Below, in pieces: positions 46,676 through 54,936 of a stretch of 64,000 nucleotides of DNA (position 1 is its first letter; each line of letters opens with the position of its first letter). The position numbers and the translations under genes are program-made. Below the pieces are notes generated by a model. That model had not been told where the DNA came from, did not search any database, and worked only from the letters and a program-made list of their open reading frames with translations. The stretch is from the NCBI GenBank assembly GCA_963704535.1, contig OY969916.1, forward strand, positions 2,170,001 to 2,234,000, given 5' to 3'. The stretch comes from G963704535 sp963704535. Lineage in GTDB: Bacteria > Chloroflexota > Chloroflexia > Chloroflexales > Roseiflexaceae.

Positions 46676-46775
46676 AGAGACTGTCTGAAAAGGTTGATGT
46701 CGTTCGTGGTCCGGTGGTGGAGAGAGGCTCTTGAGGGGGCAACCCCCTCAAACTCCCCCTTTTCAGACAGATCCT
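46676..46775 (+). mobile_element. Palindromic MITE-like element, family A, full length
   Basis: AGAGACTGTCTGAAAAGG at the left end and CCCCCTTTTCAGACAGATCC at the right, with GGTGGTGGAGAGAGGCTCTT and core GAGGGGGCAACCCCCTC. Confidence 0.92.
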
Positions 46776-46887
46776 GAAAGAAGCGCGTTCGCGGAGAAGG
46801 CGACGCCGATCCCGGCACTGAATTTGCTGCTAGGCAGCGGTCCAGGCGCCGGGCAGGGCATGGGGAGATGAGTTTGGAGGAGCCACG

Positions 46888-47784
46888 GTGATACGCCGTT
46901 ATTTGATGCTGCTTGGGCCGGCGGCACTGCTGACCGTGGTCATGGTGATATACTCAGGCGAATGGCAAGCGACCGCCGCGCCGGCCCTTCACCACGATGC
47001 ACCGACCCCACGACCGACCTTGTCCCAGAAGAAGCTCAGATTCCCGCACGGCTGGCGGCTATCGCTCGGCCGCGCCCCGACCCCGGCGGTTGTGCCGGAC
47101 GTGCGGCCGGAGTTCGCGCGCGAGATGCGCTCGCTGCGCGGGGCGATCCTGGCGGCGGCGGAGCGCCACAACCGCCCCGCGCTCTCGCAGATGAGCGACC
47201 ATGACTTCGCCGTGCTGATCGCGCTGCTGCTCTATAATGAGAACTTCGGCTGGCCCGAGGATCAGATTCCGCCGCTGCAAGCCCTGACGCCGCTGTACGA
47301 GGATCTCCAGACGCAGGTCAACGAGGTCGGCGGGGCCAACCTGACCGTTCGCCCGGCCAAGCTGCGCCCCTCGGTCGCGCTGGAGATTCTGCGCCACGAG
47401 GTGCCGGTCCCCGCGCCGACGCTGGTGATCACCCAGCCGGTCCTGGTGGCCGGCAGCCGGATCGACATCGCCGCCTACCCATCGTTGAGCGCGCTGTACA
47501 CCGCGATCACCCAGGAGATCACGCAGCCGGCGCTGGCGGTCGAGTACCTGGCAGCCAACCTGGAGCGCGGGCTCTACCGCGCCCAGTTCGAGGGCGTGCC
47601 GGTGACGTGGCGCACCTTGGCGGCCTGGCATAATCGCGGGATCGTTTCGCCGCAGGACATCCGCGACGACCCGCATGTACACAACTACATCCGGCGGGCC
47701 TCGGCCTACTTCGCCACCGCGCGACGGCTGATCGACGTGCCCGACCGACCGCCGGACCTCTCACGGGCCTTCCATTCCGAATAG
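46888..47784 (+). CDS. Secreted protein of unknown function, lysozyme-fold-like pattern
   Basis: Protein of 298 residues with an N-terminal hydrophobic segment (LMLLGPAALLTVVMVIYSG) then a Pro-rich linker. The body has RPEFAREMRSLRGAILAAAERHN, LLYNENFGWPED, AVEYLAANLERGLYRAQF, TWRTLAAWHNRGIV and YIRRASAYFATARRLI. The order of a Glu-containing first helix, a long middle and Asn-Arg/Tyr helices at the end recalls lytic transglycosylases, but the usual GLMQ segment is not there, so this is a guess from pattern only. Start is GTG with GGAGGA 7 bases upstream. Not linked to neighbours. Confidence 0.6.
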   Translation: MIRRYLMLLGPAALLTVVMVIYSGEWQATAAPALHHDAPTPRPTLSQKKLRFPHGWRLSLGRAPTPAVVPDVRPEFAREMRSLRGAILAAAERHNRPALSQMSDHDFAVLIALLLYNENFGWPEDQIPPLQALTPLYEDLQTQVNEVGGANLTVRPAKLRPSVALEILRHEVPVPAPTLVITQPVLVAGSRIDIAAYPSLSALYTAITQEITQPALAVEYLAANLERGLYRAQFEGVPVTWRTLAAWHNRGIVSPQDIRDDPHVHNYIRRASAYFATARRLIDVPDRPPDLSRAFHSE

Positions 47785-47786
47785 AC

Positions 47787-47872
47787 CACCGACCACCGAC
47801 CACCGACCGCAGGCGGCCACGGAGGGCGCGCCCTACAGGTTCTCAATTCTCAATTCTCAATTTTCAATTCCT
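47787..47872. repeat. Heptamer tandems flanking a shared word
   Basis: CACCGAC tandem (47787-47808), the GGCGGCCACGGAGGGCG word with CCCTACAGGTTC (47812-47842) and a TCTCAAT tandem (47842-47870) in direct succession. Confidence 0.8.
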
Positions 47873-47874
47873 CC

Positions 47875-48699
47875 TCACGTGGCCCGCAGGAAATCGAGCA
47901 CGATCCGGTTGAAGAGATCCGGCTGCTCCATGCTGGGCAGGTGGGCGGCCCCGGCGATCAGCGCCTTCCGCGCGCCGGCGATCTGCGCCGCCAGCAGATC
48001 GGCGATCGTCAGGATGTCGCCGACATCCCGGTCGCCGACGAGGGCCAGCGTTGGGGCGCGGATCTCGGCCAGCCGCCCGGCGGCTGGTGGGTCCAGCGGC
48101 CGGGACTCGGCGCCGGGCGAGTCCAGCGTGAAGGCCCGCAACTGCATCTCGCGGATGCGCTCGCGAATGGCCGGGGCGACCTGGTCGGGGGAGCGGTGTG
48201 GACCATCGACCCACATCCGCACGTTGAGATCCGTCGCGGCGGCCAGGTCGCCCTGCTCTAGGGCCGCGTCTTCAGCGGCCCCAAAGCGCTGCACCTCCTC
48301 CGACCAATCGTGGCCACCGAGCGCCGCGCCGACCAGGACCAGGGCGCTAACCAGATCGGGGTAGGCCAGCGTGAAGTCGATCGCGACCCGCCCGCCGAAC
48401 GAGGCGCCCAGCAGGGCCACCGGCCCGACTCCCAAGTGGTTCAGCAGACCATGGAGATCTTGGTGGTTGGAGAAGACTGCGGGCGGCATCTCGGACCGGC
48501 CGAAGCCGCGCATGTCGTAGCGGATCACGGTGTAGTGCCGCGCGAAGACCTCCCACTGCGCGTCCCACATGCGGCTGTCGGCGATGCCGGCGTGGACGAG
48601 CACCAGCGGGCGGCCGGTGCCGGCGATTTCGTAGTAGAGACTGGCCCCGTCGACGTTGGCGTAGTGACCGTTCGAGGCTGGCTGATTGACTGTTCGCAT
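47875..48699 (-). CDS. Alpha/beta-fold hydrolase
   Basis: Protein of 274 residues with a complete catalytic triad: Ser100 in LLGASFGG, Asp225 in LVGDRDVGD, His253 in GAAHLPSMEQP. The N-terminal pattern RPLVLVHAGIADSRMWDAQ and YDMRGFGRSEMP is that of the large 3-oxoadipate-lactonase-like/haloperoxidase-like branch; substrate unknown. ATG 48699 is chosen because the homologous part starts there; a stronger ribosome site lies further up in front of a separate 24-codon ORF. Confidence 0.88.
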   Translation of the reverse strand: MRTVNQPASNGHYANVDGASLYYEIAGTGRPLVLVHAGIADSRMWDAQWEVFARHYTVIRYDMRGFGRSEMPPAVFSNHQDLHGLLNHLGVGPVALLGASFGGRVAIDFTLAYPDLVSALVLVGAALGGHDWSEEVQRFGAAEDAALEQGDLAAATDLNVRMWVDGPHRSPDQVAPAIRERIREMQLRAFTLDSPGAESRPLDPPAAGRLAEIRAPTLALVGDRDVGDILTIADLLAAQIAGARKALIAGAAHLPSMEQPDLFNRIVLDFLRAT

Positions 48700-48824
48700 G
48701 AGGCATTTCTCCCTGATAGAAACGAAAAAACCGCGAACGTACGAGCACGCCGGCGGCTGGGAGAAACAGAACGGCCGCCCAGCGTGGGCAGCCGCGCGCT
48801 TTGGCCCGATCGGCATCCGATCGG
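48700..48824 (-). promoter_or_regulatory. 5' leader of the alpha/beta hydrolase
   Basis: Contains GGCTGCCC-ACGCT-GGGCGGCC and GCCGGCG-type hairpin arms and, on the coding strand, GCGGTTTTTTCG 20-30 bases before the start codon. The arrangement resembles a terminator or attenuator within the leader. The gap from 48900 to 49102 holds a degenerate MITE core (GAGGGCGACCCCTCC, 48975-48990) and otherwise nothing recognisable. Confidence 0.35.
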
Positions 48825-48899
48825 CTACGGCGCGGGGCACGCGGGCCAGGTCCATTTGCTCCCAAGACATGAGGCGTGCTGGATTATGCTGTTTTGCAT
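48825..48899 (-). CDS. Candidate leader peptide (24 codons)
   Basis: ATG 48899 is preceded by AGGAGGTG at 5 bases spacing, the best ribosome site in this region, and encodes MQNSIIQHASCLGSKWTWPA plus CPAP before a TAG. It lies 125 bases upstream of the alpha/beta hydrolase start and is the first ORF after a TATAAG -10-like word (minus strand, 48915-48920). The two Trp, two Cys and the following GC-rich hairpin region with a TTTTTT run (48721-48732) would suit an attenuator, but no regulation is shown. Confidence 0.35.
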   Translation of the reverse strand: MQNSIIQHASCLGSKWTWPACPAP

Positions 48900-49102
48900 C
48901 ACACACCTCCTAATCTTATACCAAACTTGCGTTCTGGTGGCGAAGGTTGAAGTGGGAGAAAATAAGATCGTGGAGGGCGACCCCTCCACACCTCCCCGCC
49001 GCAAGATGCCACACTGGCAACTTAGTCTTAGGAGCGGCCAACACCAGATGCCGCGTCGTCAATCACCGGCGACAGTATAGAAGATGCGGTGGAGCATGTC
49101 AA

Positions 49103-50971
49103 CTACTGTGCCGACACAACCTCGATCTCGCCAAGCGTGATATAGTCCCCGCCCCCGGCGAGCGGCAGCCGGGCCATGGACGGGCTGGCATACCAGCCGA
49201 GCGTGACCCGGTAGCGGCCCGGCGGCGCCGCCTGGTCCAGCGCCGGCGTGTGCAGGTCGACCAGTCGCTCGCCGGGGCGCCATTGGTCGGTCGGCACAGT
49301 GCTCAAGCGGTCTTGCTGCCCCCAGATCGTGCCGTCGGGACCCACCAGATGCACGAACAGCGTGTAGGGCCGGCTGGGAGTCGCCTGGGCCTCCCAGGCT
49401 AGCGTGACGGGCACGGCCGCGCCGGGCTGGTAGGGGCCTGGCGGCAGCGTGTACCCGGCCAGCGTGATACCCTCCTCCCAGCGAAAGGAAGCCGGCGCGA
49501 GCGCCTCCAGAGGCCGCGCCTCGACCTGCCAGAGCGCGCCCGCCGGCACCTGGGCCAGGCCAAGCTCGGGCGCCGGGTTCAGCAAATAGACCGCCCGGCC
49601 GGAGGCCAGGGTATCCAGCACCAGCCGCCGATCGAGGCTGAAGGCGAACTGGAGATCGGGCCGCTGCCCTTCGATCGCCTGGAGGTAGCGCAGCCCTTCT
49701 GATGAGTACCAGTCGCCGATCACCAGGGCCTCGGGCAGCAGCGGCTGCGCCAGGATCTCGCGCGCGGCGCGCTCGGCGTCGGGCTGGTTGGCGGCGCGGA
49801 TCGGGTTCAGATTGCCCGCCAGCAGCAGCGCCGGCAGCGTCAGCAGCGCAAAGCCGCTCATGCCGACCGCAGGGCGCGGCAACGATTGCGTGAGCGCCAT
49901 GGTGCCCTCGCCAATCAGCAGCACCGCGATCAGGTGCGCCGGGATGAAAAAGACCTCGACATCATCGACGTAGTACGCAGCGCAGAAGGCGCAGACTGTG
50001 GCGTAGCAGCCCAGCAGCAGCAGTGCAAGCGCCCGGTCGCGCCACAGCAGCCTGGCCGCCCCGGCAAGCGCCAGCAGCGTGCCGGCTGGGAGTAGTTGCG
50101 GCCAGACAAATCGCCGCGCCAGATCGAGCAGGCGCGCGGCAACGTCCTGGCGCAGCCGGTCCAGGTCAAGCCAGGTGATGGCCATTTCGGCGCCAAAGGC
50201 ATACTGCTGAAAAAATTGCCACCGATCCGCTCCGGCGGGGGCGCGAAGCGGGAGATACAGGTACAGCAGGCACGGGCCGAGCAGCGCCGCCAACGCCGCG
50301 CCGAGTTCGGTCGGTCGGGGGCGCCGGCTCAATAGCACAAACACGAGCACGCCGGGGAGCAGGAGTACGATCGTGCGGTGGTGGGCCAGCCCCAACCCTA
50401 GCAGCAAGCCAACCGGCCAGAGCGGCCAGCGCTCGGCGCGCCAGCACAGCAACGCCAGGAGCAACAGAGCCTGGAGCAGCGCAGCCAGCCCGTACACCTC
50501 GGCGATCGTCGCCTGCGACCAGAAGGTGAACGATGTCGCGAGGGCCAGCGCGGCGGCGGCGGCCACGACCAGCCGCTGCCCCAGGGCGCGCGCGGCCACG
50601 TACACCGCGCCGACGGCCAGCGCCGCCGTCGCCGCCGAGAAGAAGTTCAGGCGCCACGCGGGCGTGCCACCGAGCGGCAGTTGGCTCCAAAGCCACCCGG
50701 CCAGGATATACAATGGGTAGCCGGTCGGGTGGGCCAGCCCCAGCGACGGCACGACGCGCTGAAACTCGGCTGTGTCGCGCCCGCCGACGCCAGGCAGCAG
50801 CGTGACGGCATACAGCGCGAGCGCGGCCAGGATCAGGCCGCAGCAGGCCAGCCAATCGCGCCAGCATGCCAGGCCACGCGCCAGGGTGCGGTAGAGGGTT
50901 CTTGGATTAGCCTGATATCTACGCTCGCCGGCCCAGCCGGGGGCCAGCGGTTCCTGTCGAGATTGTTGCAC
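49103..50971 (-). CDS. DUF2723 (TMEM260-like) multi-pass glycosyltransferase-type protein
   Basis: About 622 residues with ten or more membrane helices in the first 400 residues, then an extracellular beta-sandwich at the C-terminus. The first loop has VGGRDTAEFQ and LAHPTGYPLYILAGWLW, the DUF2723 signature with the Asp-Glu pair expected for a GT-C type lipid-linked sugar transferase. The C-terminal part (PYQPGAAVPVTLAWEAQATP; TLFVHLVGPDGTIWGQQDRL) is a domain often attached to such proteins in Chloroflexota. Start is uncertain: GTG 50971 is used, with no Shine-Dalgarno sequence; upstream codons come from a MITE. Confidence 0.75.
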   Translation of the reverse strand: MQQSRQEPLAPGWAGERRYQANPRTLYRTLARGLACWRDWLACCGLILAALALYAVTLLPGVGGRDTAEFQRVVPSLGLAHPTGYPLYILAGWLWSQLPLGGTPAWRLNFFSAATAALAVGAVYVAARALGQRLVVAAAAALALATSFTFWSQATIAEVYGLAALLQALLLLALLCWRAERWPLWPVGLLLGLGLAHHRTIVLLLPGVLVFVLLSRRPRPTELGAALAALLGPCLLYLYLPLRAPAGADRWQFFQQYAFGAEMAITWLDLDRLRQDVAARLLDLARRFVWPQLLPAGTLLALAGAARLLWRDRALALLLLGCYATVCAFCAAYYVDDVEVFFIPAHLIAVLLIGEGTMALTQSLPRPAVGMSGFALLTLPALLLAGNLNPIRAANQPDAERAAREILAQPLLPEALVIGDWYSSEGLRYLQAIEGQRPDLQFAFSLDRRLVLDTLASGRAVYLLNPAPELGLAQVPAGALWQVEARPLEALAPASFRWEEGITLAGYTLPPGPYQPGAAVPVTLAWEAQATPSRPYTLFVHLVGPDGTIWGQQDRLSTVPTDQWRPGERLVDLHTPALDQAAPPGRYRVTLGWYASPSMARLPLAGGGDYITLGEIEVVSAQ

Positions 50972-50985
50972 GTTGAATCCATCAC

Positions 50986-51030
50986 ACAAGGGGCTGCCCC
51001 TCAAACTCCCCCTTTTCAGACAGCCTCTGT
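50986..51030 (+). mobile_element. MITE-like element, family A, 3' half
   Basis: AAGGGGCTGCCCCTCAAACT, CCCCCTTTTCAGACAG and CCTCT, the right half only, just upstream of the DUF2723 gene. Confidence 0.8.
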
Positions 51031-51104
51031 AGGGTATGATCGGGTGGTCATTCCCACATCGGCCGGTGGTCGTATCCTAGCGCATGTACGATTTAGGATA
51101 AGCG

Positions 51105-51443
51105 TCATCGGCGGCGCCGGGTAAGCACATATGCCAGCCCGGCGCCGGCGAGTAGCGCCGGGATCGGGTGACGGCGCACGACTTCGAGCAGCTCGGAGGC
51201 CAGAGAGCCAGGCATGACTGGGGAGCTGCCGCGCCGATCTGAGGTCGCCGTCCCTAGTTCCTGGGGAGCCAGCGTTGGCGTCCCAACTTCGTTGGCCTCT
51301 CTGAGCAGCGCTCGCTCCGCTTGACGAGTCAGCACATGCTCGTACAATGGCACCGACTGATCGACTCTGCCCTGATCGGCAGGGGTATCGGGCGTCTGAA
51401 GGAGATCGGCCAGGAAATGCTCGTCGCGCTGTCGCTCGGTCAT
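51105..51443 (-). CDS. Small protein with C-terminal membrane anchor
   Basis: Protein of 112 residues: a charged, probably helical N-terminal two-thirds (RQRDEHFLADLLQTPDTPAD; LYEHVLTRQAERALLREANE), a short helix (SLASELLEVVRRHPIPALLA) and a C-terminal GAGLAYVLTRRRR tail anchored by one hydrophobic segment. The RRHPIPALLAGAGLAYVL wording resembles the tail of DUF3618/YqjD-like ribosome- or membrane-associated proteins. AGGTG is 7 bases before ATG 51443. No function known. Confidence 0.55.
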   Translation of the reverse strand: MTERQRDEHFLADLLQTPDTPADQGRVDQSVPLYEHVLTRQAERALLREANEVGTPTLAPQELGTATSDRRGSSPVMPGSLASELLEVVRRHPIPALLAGAGLAYVLTRRRR

Positions 51444-51478
51444 AATCGCACCTGCTCCTATCTTGCATCTGTTTATCT

Positions 51479-51660
51479 AAAAACTGTTTGAAAGGGCAAT
51501 TGTCTCGCCTACGAGCGGTTGTGGAATGGGATTCTTGAGGGGTGACCCCCTCAAACTCCCCCTTGTTTAGACTGTTTGAAAAGGGCAATTGTCTCACCTA
51601 CGAGCGGTGGTGGAAATAGGATTCTTGAGGGGTGCCCCTCTCAAACTCCCCATTGTTTTA
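51479..51660 (+). mobile_element. Two tandem MITE-like elements, family A (91-bp period)
   Basis: Direct copies at 51479-51569 and 51570-51660, each with AAACTGTTTGAAA, GGGCAATTGTCTC, CCTACGAGCGGT and the core TTCTTGAGGGGTG with its complement. The pair lies directly upstream of the aminotransferase. Confidence 0.9.
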
Positions 51661-51703
51661 GGTGGCGGCAAGATCAATGCCAGAAGTTACGATCCGAGGA
51701 GCT

Positions 51704-52861
51704 ATGACTTTATCGACAATCCAACTGGTTCGGCGTCCCGGCATTATCGAGCTAGGCTGGGGCCACCCCAGCGCCGAGCTCCTGCCGATCGCCGAGATGC
51801 GCCAGGCGAGCACGGCCATGCTCGACCGCGCCGGCGCCGAGGCGCTGACTTACGGGGCCGACCAGGGCGCCGGCCCGCTGCTGGCCTGGCTGCGCGAGCG
51901 GATCGAGCGGGTCGAGGGGCGCTCGCCGGCGCCCGATCAGATCGTCATCACAGGTGGCATCTCGTCTGGGCTTGACCAGCTCTGCACGCTCTGCACCGCT
52001 CCCGGCGATGTCGTGCTGGTCGAGGCGCCGACCTACCACCTGGCGGTACGCATTCTGCGCGACCACCCACTCGACCTGCTGCCCGTCCCGACCGACGACG
52101 CGGGCTTGCGGATCGACGCGCTCGCGGCGACGATCGCCGAGCTGCGGCGGGCGGGCCGCCGGCCGCGACTGCTCTACACCATCCCGACTTTTCACAACCC
52201 GACCGGCGTCAGCCTGAGCGCGACGGGGCGCGCGGCGCTAGTGGAGCTGGCTGCGACCGAGGAGCTGCTGATCGTCGAGGATGATGTCTACCGCGAGCTG
52301 TCCTACGACGGCCCGGCGCCGCCCTCGCTCTGGAGCCTGGCCCCGACCGGCACGGTTGCGCGGCTCGGCTCGTTCGCCAAGTCGCTGGCGCCGGGGCTGC
52401 GGCTCGGCTGGCTCACCGGCGGCGCGGCGCTGGTCGGGCGCATCGTCGGGTGCGGCCTGCTCGACAGCGGCGGCGGAGTCAACCATTTCACGGCCATGGC
52501 CGTCGCCGAACTGTGCGCCGCCGGGCTGTTCGACGCCCATGTGGAGCGGCTGCGGGCGGCCTACCGCGCCCGCCGCAACGCCCTGATCCAGGCGCTGGCC
52601 GAGCACCTGCCGCCTGGCTGCGCTTGGACGGCGCCGGGCGGCGGCTATTTCGTCTGGGTGACGCTGCCGGAGGGAATGGATGCGGCGGCGCTGCTGCCGT
52701 ACGCCGAGGCGGCTGGGGTCGCCTACCTGCCGGGATCGCGCTTCTACCTGGACGGCGGCGGCGCCGGCGCGCTGCGGCTGGCCTTCAGCATGTACCCACC
52801 CGAGGAGTTGGCCGAGGGAGCCCGGCGGCTGCGGGAGGCGATCGGCAGTTACAGCAGGTGA
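51704..52861 (+). CDS. PLP-dependent aminotransferase (2-aminoadipate/MocR-type class I)
   Basis: Protein of 385 residues of fold type I. PLP lysine Lys226 is in GSFAKSLAPGLRLGWL; other motifs are ALTYGADQGAGPLLAWLRER, ITGGISSGLDQLC, TIPTFHNPTGVSL (the conserved Asn-Pro) and EDDVYRELSYDG. This is the LysN/valine-pyruvate-aminotransferase-like group related to MocR regulators, but there is no DNA-binding domain. Substrate unknown. ATG 51704 with GAGGAG close by is preferred to upstream in-frame starts at 51662 and 51677. Confidence 0.9.
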   Translation: MTLSTIQLVRRPGIIELGWGHPSAELLPIAEMRQASTAMLDRAGAEALTYGADQGAGPLLAWLRERIERVEGRSPAPDQIVITGGISSGLDQLCTLCTAPGDVVLVEAPTYHLAVRILRDHPLDLLPVPTDDAGLRIDALAATIAELRRAGRRPRLLYTIPTFHNPTGVSLSATGRAALVELAATEELLIVEDDVYRELSYDGPAPPSLWSLAPTGTVARLGSFAKSLAPGLRLGWLTGGAALVGRIVGCGLLDSGGGVNHFTAMAVAELCAAGLFDAHVERLRAAYRARRNALIQALAEHLPPGCAWTAPGGGYFVWVTLPEGMDAAALLPYAEAAGVAYLPGSRFYLDGGGAGALRLAFSMYPPEELAEGARRLREAIGSYSR

Positions 52862-52905
52862 AAAAGGGGGAGTTTGAGGGCCGCCCCTCAAGAATAACCC
52901 CACCC
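52861..52905 (-). mobile_element. MITE-like element, family A, half
   Basis: AAAAAGGGGGAGTTTGAGGG, then CCGCCCCTCAAGAAT, overlapping the last base of the aminotransferase stop codon. A GATTAGA-type heptamer hairpin follows at 52951-53000, touching the stop of the M23 gene. Confidence 0.8.
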
Positions 52906-52950
52906 ACCTGTTCATCCGCAGTTGTGCCCGCTGTGGGCATGGGGTCTGAC

Positions 52951-53000
52951 AGGAGATTAGAGATTACGCCAATCTCCAATCTCTAATCTCTAATCTCTAC
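52951..53000. repeat. Inverted pair of GATTAGA heptamer tandems
   Basis: AGGAGATTAGAGATT on the left and AATCTCCAATCTCTAATCTC on the right, as at 8766 and 32503. It sits between convergent aminotransferase and M23 genes and may stop transcription from both. Confidence 0.8.
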
Positions 53001-54441
53001 CCCACTCTCGATCGACCCACTCGATCGGGTCCACGCTCGTGGCGCCGACGTGGATCTCCCAGTGCAGGTGCGGGCCGGTAGCCATCCCCCTGGCGCCCAT
53101 GCGGCCGATCACGTCGCCAGCCTCGACAAGCTGGCCCTCGCGCACCAGTACCTCCTCCATGTGCCAGTAGCCGCTGTGGACGCCCCAGCCATGATCGAGG
53201 ATCACCGCGCCGCCGCGAGCGATGAAGCCACTCTCGGCCAGCACCACCCGGCCACGGGCCGGGGCGACGATCGGCGTGCCGGCGCTGTTCTTGATGTCGG
53301 CGCCCTCGTGGAAGGAGTCGACCGGGCCGCCGTTGTAGGAGCGGCCCGCCCCGAAGCCCGAGACGATCCGGCCGGCAGCCGGCATGGCAAAGCGGCCCGT
53401 CCACAGCTTTTGCGGTGTGACGACCGGCCAGATCGCGCCGACACGGGCGCGCTCCGCCGCCAGCGAGTCCTGGTTGTTGGCCAGTGCATCCTGTACTGCG
53501 GGCGGCAGGTTCACCCGCTCGACCGCATAGCCAGCATCCAGCACTGGGACCTCGATCGTTAAGACGGAGGTGCGCCCGTCGAGCAGCGCGGCCTCGATAT
53601 ACAGCTTGAGCGAACCGGGCGGCTCAAGCGCGCTCGCCGCGCCCAACGCGGTCCAGCCGGTGGGCCGGCGGATAAAGGTCAGTGGCGTGGAGCCAAGCGT
53701 GCCCCGAATCAGGGTGGCGCCGTCAAGCTGCACATCGATCTGGATCGTATGCCCTTGCGTGATGGCCGTGTACGGCGAGAGGGTCGGCACGGGGCGCGGC
53801 AGCGGCGGCGGCTCGCCGTTCAGCTCGATGTTCAGGCGGCCCAGCAGGACCTTGTACGGGTCGGCTTCGGCAGGATGATACTCGAAGCGCGCCCGCTCGA
53901 ACCACTGCACAACGAGCCGCTCGCCGGTTGGCACGACCTCGACGCGCGTGCCGGTCAGCGGGAAGCCAAACAGCGCCAGCGACTCGCGGAAGGAGCGGCC
54001 CGCGTCGCCAAGCTCCAGACCATGCGCGTGCCAGTAGGGCAGGAAAGGACCACAGACCGCGCGCCCGGTCGGGGCAAAGTCCTGGCACGTTCCGGGCAGT
54101 AGAGCATCATCCGGCTCAGTTCGCCAATCGCGGCCCTGGCGCGCCAGCAACTCGGCGCCGAGGCGGCCGAGCTGCACGTCGTAGGGCGGCTGGGCCGCGT
54201 GGATCTCCAGCCGGGCGCGCTCGAAGTGCTGGAACCTGATGGCTGTGCCCGGCTGCTCAGGGCCGAGCGGCAGGCCAAAGACCGGCAGCCCGCCGTTGGC
54301 CTCCCAGTACTCCAGCAGCCGCCCGCCGACGCGCCAGCCGGTCTCTGGAAAGAGCCGCGCCTGCGGCTGGGCACGCAGCGGCGCGGCAGGCCACAGCACC
54401 AGCAGCAATGGTACCAGCAGGATCAGGCTTCGCCGGGGCAT
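52990..54441 (-). CDS. Secreted M23-family peptidase with two N-terminal repeat domains
   Basis: Peptidoglycan endopeptidase of the LytM/M23 zinc type, 483 residues. Signal peptide (MPRRSLILLVPLLLVLWPAA); two modules LFPETGWRV..LLEYWEANGGLPVFGLPLG..FQHFERARLEIH..VQLGRLGAEL and ..PYWHAHGLELG..LFGFPLTGT..VQWFERARFEYH..VLLGRLNIEL; a middle domain; and a C-terminal M23 core with FHEGADIKN (first His and Asp), HSGYWHM and GPHLHWEIH (second His pair). All zinc ligands are present, so it is probably active. The modules match those of the L,D-transpeptidase at 21.9 kb. GAGGTG precedes ATG 54441. Confidence 0.9.
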   Translation of the reverse strand: MPRRSLILLVPLLLVLWPAAPLRAQPQARLFPETGWRVGGRLLEYWEANGGLPVFGLPLGPEQPGTAIRFQHFERARLEIHAAQPPYDVQLGRLGAELLARQGRDWRTEPDDALLPGTCQDFAPTGRAVCGPFLPYWHAHGLELGDAGRSFRESLALFGFPLTGTRVEVVPTGERLVVQWFERARFEYHPAEADPYKVLLGRLNIELNGEPPPLPRPVPTLSPYTAITQGHTIQIDVQLDGATLIRGTLGSTPLTFIRRPTGWTALGAASALEPPGSLKLYIEAALLDGRTSVLTIEVPVLDAGYAVERVNLPPAVQDALANNQDSLAAERARVGAIWPVVTPQKLWTGRFAMPAAGRIVSGFGAGRSYNGGPVDSFHEGADIKNSAGTPIVAPARGRVVLAESGFIARGGAVILDHGWGVHSGYWHMEEVLVREGQLVEAGDVIGRMGARGMATGPHLHWEIHVGATSVDPIEWVDREWGRD

Positions 54442-54554
54442 AGGCACCTCGCTTGAACGGCTACGTCCATGAACGGCTACATCTGCAATTGCGTTCACAT
54501 GACGACGCCGTACCATCCGGCGATTATCGCCGTGGTGGTATCGTGGGCCACAAC

Positions 54555-54802
54555 ACCCTTCATCGCGGGCGAATACGAGGTTCGCCCTTGCGGTCGCCCG
54601 CGATGAAGACATCGTAAGACCAATGACAATCATCGTCATCATCGCATCGTAGGGGCGCCCCTTGCGGTCGCCCGCGATGATGGCGATGCGAATCATTATT
54701 GTCTCGGTGCGCCACTAATGACCACGCCGCAGGGCGACCGCAAGGGATCGCCCCACGCCCGGCGCGGCCATTGATGGCGATGGGCGAACACGAGGTTCGC
54801 CC
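54555..54802. repeat. GGGCGAAT-type palindromes
   Basis: GGGCGAATACGAGGTTCGCC plus C (54567-54587), GGGCGACC..GGATCGCCC (54732-54752) and GGGCGAACACGAGGTTCGCC plus C (54782-54802), linked by CTTGCGGTCGCCCGCGATGA words. No gene between 54442 and 54936. Confidence 0.8.
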
Positions 54803-54920
54803 CAACGTCGAATATCGTGGCCCAACGTCGGATATTGTTGCCCCAACGCCGGATATCATCGCCCCAACGTCGGGTATCGTTGCCCCAACGCCGGGTATCG
54901 TTGCCCCAACGTTGCCTCAA
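54799..54920. repeat. 21-bp minisatellite (GCCCCAACG unit)
   Basis: Five to six units of 21 bases (one of 20), each GCCCCAACGNCGGNTATCNT and one more base. On either strand this reads as a 7-residue peptide repeat, but without a start or flanking gene sense. Confidence 0.9.
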
Positions 54921-54936
54921 CGGTGCGGGATATCGC

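Noticed and set aside
49103..51004. Longer N-terminus for the DUF2723 protein starting TTG 51004
   Set aside because: The additional codons come from a MITE half and lack similarity to the family.
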